Shown one piece after another: positions 9,912-17,941 of a stretch of DNA of 64,000 nucleotides. The DNA lies in assembly GCA_900475325.1 (NCBI GenBank), contig LS483371.1:496001-560000 (forward strand). Reading direction: 5' to 3'. This DNA comes from Paucimonas lemoignei. GTDB lineage: Bacteria; Pseudomonadota; Gammaproteobacteria; Pseudomonadales; Pseudomonadaceae. Each line of letters starts with the position of its first letter. The first letter of the stretch is position 1. The position numbers were made by a program, and so were the translations under genes. The notes under the pieces are model-generated. The model was not told where the DNA came from. It did no database searches and worked only from the letters and a program-made list of their open reading frames with translations.

Positions 9912-10340
9912 ATGGAACATCTCACCGCCCTCAAAACCCTGCACATCGTGACCACAGTGCTGTTTCTGCTCTGCGCCCTGGGCCTGGCGATCTGGGTTGT
10001 AAAAGGTCGTCGCGCCGGTTTCGCCGACAACCACACCCGCCTGCTGCTGCGCCCGCGGATATTCGCCTGGATTCTGATGGGGCTTTGCCTGCTCACCATG
10101 CCGATCAGTGGCTGGTGGCTGGCGCACCTGGTTGGCTGGCCGTTGGGTCAAACATGGGTGCTGGGCAGCAGCGTGCTCTACACCGTTGGCGCGCTGAGCT
10201 GGATCTGGCTGGTAGCGCGTCTGAATCGGCTGCGGATTGAGCCAACCCGAGGTGGCGGGACCTTCACCCTGGTGCTGGCGGTTGTAAGCGTGCTTTGCTT
10301 TATCGCCATCGCCGGGTTGATGGGCGCCAAGCCGGCTTGA
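9912..10340 (+). CDS. DUF2269 family integral membrane protein
   Basis: 142 residues, four predicted membrane helices (about 8-29, 50-70, 77-100 and 118-138), with short polar loops. The pattern fits the DUF2269 family; no function is known to me. An Arg-rich stretch between the first two helices (KGRRAGFADNHTRLLLRPR) suggests a cytoplasmic loop. It stands alone between two REPIN elements. Confidence 0.75.
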   Translation: MEHLTALKTLHIVTTVLFLLCALGLAIWVVKGRRAGFADNHTRLLLRPRIFAWILMGLCLLTMPISGWWLAHLVGWPLGQTWVLGSSVLYTVGALSWIWLVARLNRLRIEPTRGGGTFTLVLAVVSVLCFIAIAGLMGAKPA

Positions 10341-10407
10341 GCCCGAGCCAACCCTGGAATGCGCCCTGTGGGCGATTCTATTTTGGTCTGCAAGCTGATG
10401 TGATGAC

Positions 10408-10497
10408 GTGGGACCGGCTTCAGCCGGGAATAGGCCGGTAGAAGCGCTGCATATTCTTTGATTGAAATGCCGCCTTCCCGGCTAAAGCCGGTCCCAC
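10408..10497. repeat. REPIN-like inverted repeat, type B, 90 bp
   Basis: Arms GTGGGACCGGCTTCAGCCGG and CCGGCTAAAGCCGGTCCCAC. Lies between convergent genes. Confidence 0.92.
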
Positions 10498-10551
10498 GTC
10501 GTCCACATCACCTTGCGGCCAGGCACCGCTGGGGAATTGCATTCTTCAGAA

Positions 10552-11208
10552 TCAATCGCGCAGGGTAATCACCGGCCAGCCCCGGCTTTCAGCTTCGGCG
10601 CGCAGTTTCGGGTCCGGATCCACGGCCACCGGGTTGGCGACTTTCTCCAGCAGCGGCAGGTCGTTGAGCGAGTCGCTATAGAAATAGCTGTCATCCAGGC
10701 TGAGCTGATTCTCTTCAAGCCAGCGATTGAGCCGCGTCACTTTGCCTTCACGGAAGCACGGTACGTCGGTGGTGCGGCCGGTGTAGCGCCCGTCGACAAT
10801 CTCGCATTCCGTCGCCAGCAACGTGTCGATGCCCAGTTTTGCCACGATCGGGGCCGTGACGAAGCGGTTGGTTGCCGTGATCACTACCAGCTTGTCACCC
10901 GCGTCCCGGTGCCTGGCAATCAGTTCCAGTGCCTTGGGCAACATGATCGGCTCGATGCAGTCGCGCATGAAGTCGCGATGCCATTCGTCCAGCTGCGCCA
11001 TGTCCGTGCGGCCGAGAATCTCCAGAGTGAAGTTCAGGTAGGCCGTGAGGTCGAGGGTCCCGGCCAGGTAATCCTGATAGAACTCGTCGTTGCGGGTCTT
11101 GTAGGTGGCAGCATCCAGGATGCCGCGTTCGCACAGGTAATCTCCCCACGCGTGATCGCTGTCGCCGCCCAGAAGAGTGTTGTCGAGGTCGAATAAAGCC
11201 AGACGCAT
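10552..11208 (-). CDS. HAD superfamily phosphatase, IB subfamily (phosphoserine phosphatase-like)
   Basis: 218 residues. HAD motifs are clear: the nucleophile in [14 protein letters not shown] (about 3-16), the threonine motif in [10 protein letters not shown], and [16 protein letters not shown] with the metal-binding aspartates. An alpha-helical cap lies between motifs I and II. Members of this subfamily remove phosphate from small metabolites such as phosphoserine or histidinol phosphate; the substrate here is not shown by the sequence. I start at MRLALFD (11208) because it places motif I at the expected N-terminal position. Divergent from rppH. Confidence 0.82.
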   Translation of the reverse strand: MRLALFDLDNTLLGGDSDHAWGDYLCERGILDAATYKTRNDEFYQDYLAGTLDLTAYLNFTLEILGRTDMAQLDEWHRDFMRDCIEPIMLPKALELIARHRDAGDKLVVITATNRFVTAPIVAKLGIDTLLATECEIVDGRYTGRTTDVPCFREGKVTRLNRWLEENQLSLDDSYFYSDSLNDLPLLEKVANPVAVDPDPKLRAEAESRGWPVITLRD

Positions 11209-11350
11209 GCGGTTACTCGCTGAAATGACTGAAAAAAGAGCACCAGAATACGAGGTTTTCACAACTCTTCACATAACCTGCTAAGGCTCGTTGCTGCTTT
11301 GATCGGCTTTGTGGAACAATGCGGTGACATGCGTTTGCGAGGTTGTTGCC

Positions 11351-11830
11351 GTGATCGACCCCGATGGTTTCCGTCCTAATGTCGGGATAATTCTGACAAA
11401 CGACTCCGGCCAAGTCCTATGGGCTCGGCGAATCAACCAAGATGCCTGGCAGTTTCCACAGGGTGGTATCAACCCTCAGGAGACGCCGGAAGACGCGCTT
11501 TATCGTGAATTGAACGAAGAAGTCGGGCTGGAACGCGAAGATGTGCAAATTCTTGCCTGTACCCGGGGCTGGTTGCGCTATCGTCTGCCGCAACGACTGG
11601 TCCGCACGCACAGCCAGCCGCTGTGCATCGGTCAGAAGCAAAAGTGGTTTCTCCTGCGCCTGGTCTCCAACGAGCAGCGGGTGCGGATGGATTTGACCGG
11701 GAAACCGGAGTTCGATGGCTGGCGCTGGGTCAGTTATTGGTATCCGCTGGGTCAGGTGGTCACATTCAAGCGCGAGGTGTATCGACGCGCACTCAAAGAG
11801 CTTGCCCCGCGCCTTTTATCGCGCGACTGA
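11351..11830 (+). CDS. rppH: RNA pyrophosphohydrolase (Nudix)
   Basis: Removes pyrophosphate from the 5' triphosphate end of transcripts, opening them to decay by RNase E. 159 residues from a GTG start ([14 protein letters not shown]), the usual length. The Nudix box GX5EX7REXXEEXG is complete at about 38-60 ([13 protein letters not shown], then [10 protein letters not shown]). It lies 21 bp upstream of ptsP on the same strand, an arrangement conserved in many proteobacteria, so the two are likely co-transcribed. Confidence 0.95.
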   Translation: MIDPDGFRPNVGIILTNDSGQVLWARRINQDAWQFPQGGINPQETPEDALYRELNEEVGLEREDVQILACTRGWLRYRLPQRLVRTHSQPLCIGQKQKWFLLRLVSNEQRVRMDLTGKPEFDGWRWVSYWYPLGQVVTFKREVYRRALKELAPRLLSRD

Positions 11831-11851
11831 CACGGAGTTCGACCCCGAGCC

Positions 11852-14131
11852 ATGCTCAATACGCTGCGCAAGATCGTCCAGGAAGTTAACTCCGCCAAGG
11901 ATCTCAAGGCGGCGTTGGGGATTATTGTGTTACGCGTCAAAGAGGCCATGGGCAGCCAGGTCTGCTCGGTCTATTTGCTCGATCCCGAAAGCAATCGCTT
12001 CGTGCTGATGGCCACCGAGGGCTTGAACAAGCGCTCCATTGGCAAAGTCAGCATGGCGCCGAACGAAGGCCTGGTGGGCCTGGTCGGCACCCGTGAAGAA
12101 CCGCTGAACCTCGAAAACGCCGCCGATCACCCTCGCTACCGCTACTTTGCCGAGACCGGCGAAGAGCGTTACGCATCCTTCCTCGGCGCGCCGATCATCC
12201 ACCACCGTCGTGTGGTGGGGGTGTTGGTGATCCAGCAAAAGGAGCGCCGCCAGTTCGACGAGGGTGAAGAAGCCTTCCTTGTGACCATGAGCGCGCAGCT
12301 CGCCGGGGTTATCGCCCACGCCGAAGCCACTGGCTCGATCCGCGGTCTGGGTCGCCAGGGCAAAGGTATTCAGGAAGCCAAGTTCGTCGGCGTCGCCGGT
12401 TCTCCCGGTGCGGCCGTCGGCGTGGCGGTGGTCATGTTGCCGCCTGCTGATCTGGAAGTGGTCCCCGACAAAACCGTCAGCGATATCAAGGCCGAGCTGG
12501 CGTTGTTCCAGACGGCACTTGAAGGCGTGCGCAGCGACATGCGCGCACTGTCCGCCAAGCTCGCCAACCAGTTGCGCCCGGAAGAGCGCGCCCTGTTCGA
12601 CGTTTACCTGATGATGCTCGACGACGCCTCGCTGGGCAGCGAAGTGACCAACGTCATCAAGACCGGGCAATGGGCGCAGGGTGCCTTGCGTTCGGTGGTC
12701 AACGAGCACGTCAAACGCTTTGAATTGATGGACGACGCCTATCTGCGCGAGCGCGCTTCGGACGTCAAGGATCTGGGTCGTCGCTTGCTTGCCTATCTGC
12801 AGGAAGCGCGGCAGCAGACGCTGGTCTATCCGGACAACACCATCCTGGTGAGTGAAGAGCTCACGGCGGCCATGCTGGGCGAAGTTCCGGAAGGCAAACT
12901 GGTCGGCCTGATTTCGGTACTCGGTTCCGGCAACTCCCACGTGGCGATCCTGGCGCGTGCCATGGGTATTCCCACCGTCATGGGTGTGGTTGATCTGCCT
13001 TATTCCAAGGTCGATGGCATCGAACTGATTGTCGACGGCTACCACGGCGAAGTCTTCACCAACCCCAGCGACGCCATGCGCAAGCAGTTCGCCAAGGTCG
13101 TCGAGGAAGAGCGTCAGCTGTCCCAAGGCCTGGACGCGCTGCGCGAGCTGCCTTGTGTGACGCTGGATGGCCATCGCATGCCGTTGTGGGTCAACACCGG
13201 CCTGCTGGCTGATGTGGCGCGTGCCCAGCAGCGTGGCGCTGAAGGTGTTGGTCTGTACCGCACCGAAGTGCCGTTCATGATCCAGCAGCGCTTCCCGAGT
13301 GAAAAAGAGCAGTTGGCGATCTATCGCGAGCAGTTGGCTGCGTTCCATCCGCTGCCCGTCACCATGCGCAGCCTGGACATCGGTGGCGATAAAGCGCTGT
13401 CGTACTTCCCGATCAAGGAAGAAAACCCGTTTCTGGGCTGGCGCGGCATTCGCGTCACCCTCGATCACCCGGAAATTTTCCTGGTGCAGACCCGCGCCAT
13501 GCTCAAGGCCAGTGAAGGCTTGAACAACCTGCGGATTCTGCTGCCGATGATTTCCAGCACCCACGAAGTGGAAGAGGCGCTGCACCTGATCCACCGCGCC
13601 TGGGGTGAAGTGCGCGACGAGGGCACCGATGTGCCGATGCCTCCGGTGGGCGTGATGATCGAAGTCCCGGCGGCGGTGTATCAGACGCGCGATCTGGCAC
13701 GTCAGGTGGACTTCCTGTCGGTCGGCTCCAACGACTTGACCCAATACCTGCTGGCCGTGGATCGCAACAATCCGCGCGTCGCCGATCTGTACGACTACCT
13801 GCACCCGGCGGTGCTGCAAGCCTTGCAGAACGTGGTGCGCGACGCCCATGCCGAAGGCAAACCGGTGAGTATCTGCGGCGAAATGGCCGGTGATCCTGCC
13901 GCTGCCGTGCTGTTGATGGCAATGGGCTTCGACAGCCTGTCGATGAACTCCACCAACCTGCCGAAAGTGAAGTGGATGCTGCGCCAGATCCACCTGAGCA
14001 AAGCCAAGGAACTGCTCGCCCAATTGATGACCAACGACAACCCGCAAGTGATCAGCAGCTCCCTGCAACTGGCGCTGAAAAACCTTGGGCTGTCACGGAT
14101 GATCAATCCGGGTTCTGTCAAAGGGCATTAA
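11852..14131 (+). CDS. ptsP: Phosphoenolpyruvate--protein phosphotransferase PtsP (enzyme I-Ntr)
   Basis: First component of the nitrogen-related phosphotransferase relay: takes phosphate from PEP and passes it to NPr and then EIIA-Ntr, a regulatory rather than sugar-uptake chain. 759 residues: an N-terminal GAF sensor domain (about 1-165), the PEP-utiliser swivelling domain with the phosphorylated His in GNSHVAILARAMG, and the C-terminal PEP-binding barrel with SICGEMAGDP. The last 45 bases are copied in the tandem duplication that follows. Confidence 0.96.
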   Translation: MLNTLRKIVQEVNSAKDLKAALGIIVLRVKEAMGSQVCSVYLLDPESNRFVLMATEGLNKRSIGKVSMAPNEGLVGLVGTREEPLNLENAADHPRYRYFAETGEERYASFLGAPIIHHRRVVGVLVIQQKERRQFDEGEEAFLVTMSAQLAGVIAHAEATGSIRGLGRQGKGIQEAKFVGVAGSPGAAVGVAVVMLPPADLEVVPDKTVSDIKAELALFQTALEGVRSDMRALSAKLANQLRPEERALFDVYLMMLDDASLGSEVTNVIKTGQWAQGALRSVVNEHVKRFELMDDAYLRERASDVKDLGRRLLAYLQEARQQTLVYPDNTILVSEELTAAMLGEVPEGKLVGLISVLGSGNSHVAILARAMGIPTVMGVVDLPYSKVDGIELIVDGYHGEVFTNPSDAMRKQFAKVVEEERQLSQGLDALRELPCVTLDGHRMPLWVNTGLLADVARAQQRGAEGVGLYRTEVPFMIQQRFPSEKEQLAIYREQLAAFHPLPVTMRSLDIGGDKALSYFPIKEENPFLGWRGIRVTLDHPEIFLVQTRAMLKASEGLNNLRILLPMISSTHEVEEALHLIHRAWGEVRDEGTDVPMPPVGVMIEVPAAVYQTRDLARQVDFLSVGSNDLTQYLLAVDRNNPRVADLYDYLHPAVLQALQNVVRDAHAEGKPVSICGEMAGDPAAAVLLMAMGFDSLSMNSTNLPKVKWMLRQIHLSKAKELLAQLMTNDNPQVISSSLQLALKNLGLSRMINPGSVKGH

Positions 14132-14154
14132 TTCTCGAATTGGAATCCCGTCCT

Positions 14155-14244
14155 GTGGGGGCGAATTCATTCGCGAAGATATTTGTACAGTCGACAGAGA
14201 TATATCGAATGTACCGGCCTCTTCGCGAATGAATTCGCTCCCAC
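14155..14244. repeat. REPIN-like inverted repeat, type A, in duplication copy 1
   Basis: 90 bp. The left arm has GTGGGGGCG in place of GTGGGAGCG; the right arm is intact. Confidence 0.9.
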
Positions 14245-14361
14245 AGGGGGTGGATTCCGAGCGCGGAATCTCGATTAGAAGTTCAACTCCACTGGGCTGT
14301 CTCGGATGATCAATCCGGGTTCTGTCAAAGGGCATTAATTCCCGAATTGGAATCCCGTCCT

Positions 14362-14451
14362 GTGGGAGCGAATTCATTCGCGAAGACATTTGTACAGTCG
14401 ACAGAGATATATCGAATGTACCGGCCTCTTCGCGAATGAGTTCGCTCCCAT
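14362..14451. repeat. REPIN-like inverted repeat, type A, in duplication copy 2
   Basis: 90 bp. The left arm is intact; the right arm has two changes (GAGTTCGCTCCCAT). Confidence 0.9.
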
Positions 14452-14481
14452 GGGGGGTGGATTCCCGGCACAGAATCGCGT

Positions 14482-15228
14482 TTATAGATTCAGCTCCACC
14501 TCTCCCAATCTCCCGCCATACGGCCCGAAGCTGTGCTCGATCAACTGCCGACTGCCATCGGCATTGACGATCAGCACGGTGCTGGCGCGTGTGCCGTAGG
14601 TGGGGCTGGCGATGAAGGCGCTGGACAGCAGCGTCTCGGTTTCCAGGCTGACCCCGGTGTCCGGCAACTCGGCAGTTGGCGCGGTGGTCGGGTCGCTGAG
14701 CAGCGCCATGAGCGCCAGCGGGTTCGGAGCGTTCAGTTGAGTGGTCAATGCGGCTTTGGTTTTGCTGACTTTCGGCCAAGGGGTATCGAGCCCGGCGTTG
14801 GAGAGCCCGTAGACACCTTCATCAAGCAGGCGAGGCTCTGGAGCTGAACCGTTGAGGTAATACAGCTGCTCACGGTCGCCCACCAGCAGATTGAACCCTC
14901 CGTACTCGCTCGATCTGCCCGCCACCTCGGCGAGATAGTCTTCGATCAGCCTATTGCTGGTTAAAAACTGAGCAACCAGCTCGCCTCGGGTGCGACGCCC
15001 CAGCGCCAGGTTCGGGTTGCGGATATTGGTCAGCGCCGCAAAGCGCCCGTCTGCGTTGATGCCGAGCCAGGTGCCACCGGCTTCAAGGTCGCGGCCTGCG
15101 TAGACCTGCGGGGCATCGGCCCATTGCGCCAATGGCTGGGTGGGGCGTGCATAGAATTCGTCACGATTGGCCGCTACGATCAGCGGCTGGGCATGGGCGG
15201 GGCGCCAGGCAAATACGATCAGACACAT
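14482..15228 (-). CDS. NRDE family protein (TANGO2 homologue)
   Basis: 248 residues starting MCLIVFAWRP. The family signature is present near residue 20 (VAANRDEFYARPTQPLA), followed by GGTWLGINADGRFAALTNIR. The initiator is followed by Cys2, which in N-terminal-nucleophile proteins can become the catalytic residue after Met removal; that is a family-based suggestion only. The eukaryotic homologue TANGO2 is tied to lipid and haem handling, but the bacterial role is unsettled. It is convergent with ptsP and divergent from lgt. Confidence 0.85.
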   Translation of the reverse strand: MCLIVFAWRPAHAQPLIVAANRDEFYARPTQPLAQWADAPQVYAGRDLEAGGTWLGINADGRFAALTNIRNPNLALGRRTRGELVAQFLTSNRLIEDYLAEVAGRSSEYGGFNLLVGDREQLYYLNGSAPEPRLLDEGVYGLSNAGLDTPWPKVSKTKAALTTQLNAPNPLALMALLSDPTTAPTAELPDTGVSLETETLLSSAFIASPTYGTRASTVLIVNADGSRQLIEHSFGPYGGRLGEVELNL

Positions 15229-15429
15229 GCAGTACTCCTTTTTTCAGCCACTCTACCCATCCCCGTGGCGGACATCCATCGCACGCTGCTAGAGCCTGAG
15301 GCGCCGCTCCGGTAGTATGCCGGTCTCATTTCCCGGCTCGCGCGCTGTGGCTGTTCAGCGCGGGTTTACGTTCCCTGCTTTAGTCTTCTGGTTCAGTGCT
15401 CGCAAGAGTTTCCCTTTTAAGGAGTCGCA

Positions 15430-16236
15430 ATGCTGCCTTACCCGCAGATTGACCCGGTGGCGGTGGCTATCGGCCCGCTGCAAATTCACTGGTACGGTTT
15501 GATGTACCTGGTCGGCATCGGCGGCGCATGGCTGCTGGCTTCGCGCCGTCTGAACAGCTTTGATCCGACCTGGACCAAGGAAAAACTCTCCGACATGATT
15601 TTCTGGCTGGCCATGGGCGTGATCGTCGGTGGGCGGCTGGGCTATGTGCTGTTCTACGACTTGCCTGCGTACATCGCCAATCCGCTGTTGATCTTCGAGG
15701 TCTGGAAAGGCGGCATGGCGTTCCACGGCGGGTTCGTCGGCGTGCTGGTGGCGGCCTGGTTCTTCGCCCGGCGCAACGGCAAGTCGTTCTTTGAACTGAT
15801 GGACTTCATCGCGCCGCTGGTACCGATTGGCCTGGGGGCCGGTCGTATCGGCAACTTCATCAATGCCGAGCTGTGGGGCAAGCCGACTGACCTGCCGTGG
15901 GCCATGGTCTTCCCGCGGTTCAGCGATCCGGCGCAACTGGCTCGTCACCCGTCGCAGCTGTATCAGTTCGCGCTCGAAGGCGTCGCGCTGTTTCTGATCC
16001 TGTACTTTTTCTCGCGCAAACCTCGTCCGACCATGGCGGTTTCCGGGATGTTCGCGCTGTTTTACGGGATCTTCCGCTTCATCGTCGAGTTCGTCCGCGT
16101 GCCCGATGCACAGCTGGGCTACCTGGCATGGGGTTGGGTCACGATGGGTCAGATCCTCAGCATGCCGATGATCATCGCCGGCGCTGTCCTGATCTGGCTG
16201 GCGTACAATCGCGCCCCCGCAGTCAAAACGGTTTAA
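15430..16236 (+). CDS. lgt: Phosphatidylglycerol--prolipoprotein diacylglyceryl transferase
   Basis: Transfers diacylglycerol from phosphatidylglycerol to the lipobox cysteine of prolipoproteins in the inner membrane. 268 residues with about seven membrane helices. Recognisable motifs are [33 protein letters not shown] with the key His, the Lgt signature [17 protein letters not shown] and HPSQLYQ. AAGGAG precedes the ATG at 15430. It is followed 52 bp later by thyA, the usual arrangement in proteobacteria. Confidence 0.97.
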   Translation: MLPYPQIDPVAVAIGPLQIHWYGLMYLVGIGGAWLLASRRLNSFDPTWTKEKLSDMIFWLAMGVIVGGRLGYVLFYDLPAYIANPLLIFEVWKGGMAFHGGFVGVLVAAWFFARRNGKSFFELMDFIAPLVPIGLGAGRIGNFINAELWGKPTDLPWAMVFPRFSDPAQLARHPSQLYQFALEGVALFLILYFFSRKPRPTMAVSGMFALFYGIFRFIVEFVRVPDAQLGYLAWGWVTMGQILSMPMIIAGAVLIWLAYNRAPAVKTV

Positions 16237-16288
16237 CACCGAAACGCCGGGCGCTGCTGCCCGGCGGTTTCATCGATGCAGGTAATTT

Positions 16289-17260
16289 ATGAAGCAATAT
16301 CTCGAACTCGTCGCCCACGTCATCAAGAACGGGACGCTGCAGGCCAACCGCACTGGCGTGAAAACCATCAGTTTTCCGGGCGCGATGCTGCGCTACGACC
16401 TCAAGGAAGGCTTCCCGGCGATCACCACCCGGCGCATGGCGTTCAAGTCGGCCATTGGCGAGATGGTCGGCTTCCTGCGCGGCGTGAACAACGCTGCCGA
16501 GTTTCGCGAGCTGGGCTGCAAGGTCTGGGACCAGAACGCCAACGAAAACGCCCAATGGCTGGATAACCCGTTCCGCAAGGGCGAAGACGACCTGGGCGAA
16601 ATCTACGGCGTGCAGTGGCGCAAATGGCCGGCCTACAAGCGCATCGACTTGAGCAACCCGCAAGCCATCGAGCGTGCGATCAGCCAGGGGTATCAGCAGA
16701 TTGCCCAGTCCGAGGAAGACGGCCAGCCTTACGTAGTGCTGTACAAGGCCATCGACCAGATTCGCCAGTGCGTTGACACCATCATCAATGACCCCGGCAG
16801 CCGCCGCATCCTGTTCCACGGCTGGAACTGCGCACAGCTGGATGAAATGGCCTTGCCCCCATGCCACCTGCTCTACCAGTTCCACCCGAATCAGGAGACC
16901 AAAGAAATCTCCCTGACGCTGTACATCCGCTCCAATGACCTGGGCCTGGGCACGCCGTTCAACCTCACCGAAGGCGCCGCGCTGCTCAGCCTGATCGGCC
17001 GCCTGACGGGCTACACGCCGCGCTGGTTCACGTATTTCATCGGCGATGCCCATGTCTATGAGAACCACCTGGACATGCTCAACGAACAGCTCAAGCGCGA
17101 GCCGTATCCGATGCCCAAGCTGGTGATCTCCGACCGCGTGCCGGAGTTTGCCAAGACCGGTGTGTATCAGCCGGAGTGGCTGGAGCAGATCGAGCCTTCG
17201 GACTTCTCGCTGGAAGGGTATGAACACCACCCGGCGATGACTGCGCCGATGGCGGTTTAA
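16289..17260 (+). CDS. thyA: Thymidylate synthase
   Basis: Methylates dUMP to dTMP using methylenetetrahydrofolate. 323 residues, the long variant: an insert of about 55 residues after the first third (around [20 protein letters not shown] and the following acidic segment) lengthens it relative to the 264-residue E. coli enzyme. The catalytic Cys is in [10 protein letters not shown], the phosphate-binding Arg in [10 protein letters not shown], and [13 protein letters not shown] follows. Likely co-transcribed with lgt. Confidence 0.97.
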   Translation: MKQYLELVAHVIKNGTLQANRTGVKTISFPGAMLRYDLKEGFPAITTRRMAFKSAIGEMVGFLRGVNNAAEFRELGCKVWDQNANENAQWLDNPFRKGEDDLGEIYGVQWRKWPAYKRIDLSNPQAIERAISQGYQQIAQSEEDGQPYVVLYKAIDQIRQCVDTIINDPGSRRILFHGWNCAQLDEMALPPCHLLYQFHPNQETKEISLTLYIRSNDLGLGTPFNLTEGAALLSLIGRLTGYTPRWFTYFIGDAHVYENHLDMLNEQLKREPYPMPKLVISDRVPEFAKTGVYQPEWLEQIEPSDFSLEGYEHHPAMTAPMAV

Positions 17261-17294
17261 GTCGTCACGGTATTACCGCGTTGTGCACAAACCT

Positions 17295-17384
17295 GTGGGA
17301 GCGAATTCATTCGCGAAGAGGCCCGTACATTCGATAGATATTCATCGTTTGTAATGCCGCTTTCGCGAATGAATTCGCTCCCAC
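17295..17384. repeat. REPIN-like inverted repeat, type A, 90 bp
   Basis: Both arms intact; sits between convergent thyA and cadR. Confidence 0.92.
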
Positions 17385-17411
17385 AGATCGTTATGCGCCA
17401 ACCACGAACCC

Positions 17412-17858
17412 TCAATGCCCATGACTCCTGCCCACATGGGAGTGTTCTACATCAGCGGTCACCACGCTGCCGCTGACTTCCAGCCGATCCAGAATCCCGC
17501 AATGATCCGGTGACCCTTCACCGCAGCGTTCGCGCAAGTCCAGTAGCTGTGTCTGCAAGGCTTGCAGGCTGGCGATGCGGTCGTTGACGTGCTGGATGTG
17601 CTCATCAATCAGCGCATTGACGCTCACGCACTGATCCTGCGGGCAGTCGCGCAGGTTGAGCAGGCTGCGGATTTCTTCGAGGGTCATGTCCAGGCTGCGA
17701 CAGTTGCGAATAAACGTCAGCCGTTCGACATGAGCCTGGGTGTACAGCCGATAGTTGCCATCACTGCGCGCCGGAGCCGGTAGCAAGCCTTCGCGCTCGT
17801 AATAACGAATGGTTTCCACCTGGGCATCGGTCAGTTTTGCCAGTTCGCCAATCTTCAT
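17412..17858 (-). CDS. cadR: Cd(II)/Pb(II)-responsive MerR-family regulator CadR
   Basis: 148 residues. N-terminal winged helix MKIGELAKLTDAQVETIRYYEREGLLPAPARSD, a dimerisation coiled coil (about 80-120), and metal-binding cysteines: Cys77-equivalent in LNLRDCPQDQCVSVN, and CGEGSPDHCG near 112-120. The C-terminus ends in a His-rich tail (VEHSHVGRSHGH), as in CadR of P. putida. It should hold the divergent cadA promoter under-twisted until Cd(II) or a related ion binds. I start at MKIGELAK (17858); the frame stays open through the promoter region upstream. Confidence 0.93.
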   Translation of the reverse strand: MKIGELAKLTDAQVETIRYYEREGLLPAPARSDGNYRLYTQAHVERLTFIRNCRSLDMTLEEIRSLLNLRDCPQDQCVSVNALIDEHIQHVNDRIASLQALQTQLLDLRERCGEGSPDHCGILDRLEVSGSVVTADVEHSHVGRSHGH

Positions 17859-17881
17859 GGTCGTTGATCCAATTTGAATGC

Positions 17882-17912
17882 TTGACCCTATAGTGGCTAC
17901 AGGGTGTTCACT
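17882..17912 (+). promoter_or_regulatory. MerR-type cadA promoter with CadR operator
   Basis: A -35 box TTGACC at 17882-17887 is followed by a long spacer of about 19-20 bp holding the dyad ACCCTATAG-TGG-CTACAGGGT (17885-17905). The long spacer with a centred dyad is the hallmark of MerR-family activated promoters. The -10 box after it is weak. It serves cadA, which starts at 17942 behind AAAGGA. Confidence 0.88.
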
Positions 17913-17941
17913 TGGCAACAAGCAAGTCAAAGGACCCGACC

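Larger units (their letters stand above)
14087..14500. repeat. Tandem duplication, two copies of 207 bp
   Basis: Copy 1 is 14087-14293 and copy 2 is 14294-14500, about 90 percent identical by eye. Each begins with the last 45 bases of ptsP including the stop codon, continues through a type A REPIN, and ends with the last bases of the NRDE gene read on the other strand. Only copy 1 carries the functional ptsP end and only copy 2 the functional NRDE end; the inner two ends are relics. The gene-free interval 14132-14481 is wholly taken up by this structure. Confidence 0.93.

Noticed and set aside
11930..14068. 712-residue open frame antisense to ptsP
   Set aside because: Its residues follow from the third-base GC bias of ptsP on the other strand; it has no recognisable domain and ptsP is certain.
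14093..14779. Minus-strand frame with internally repeated protein sequence
   Set aside because: The protein-level repeat is only the 207-bp DNA duplication read in frame; it overlaps the NRDE gene in another frame and has no start or family support.
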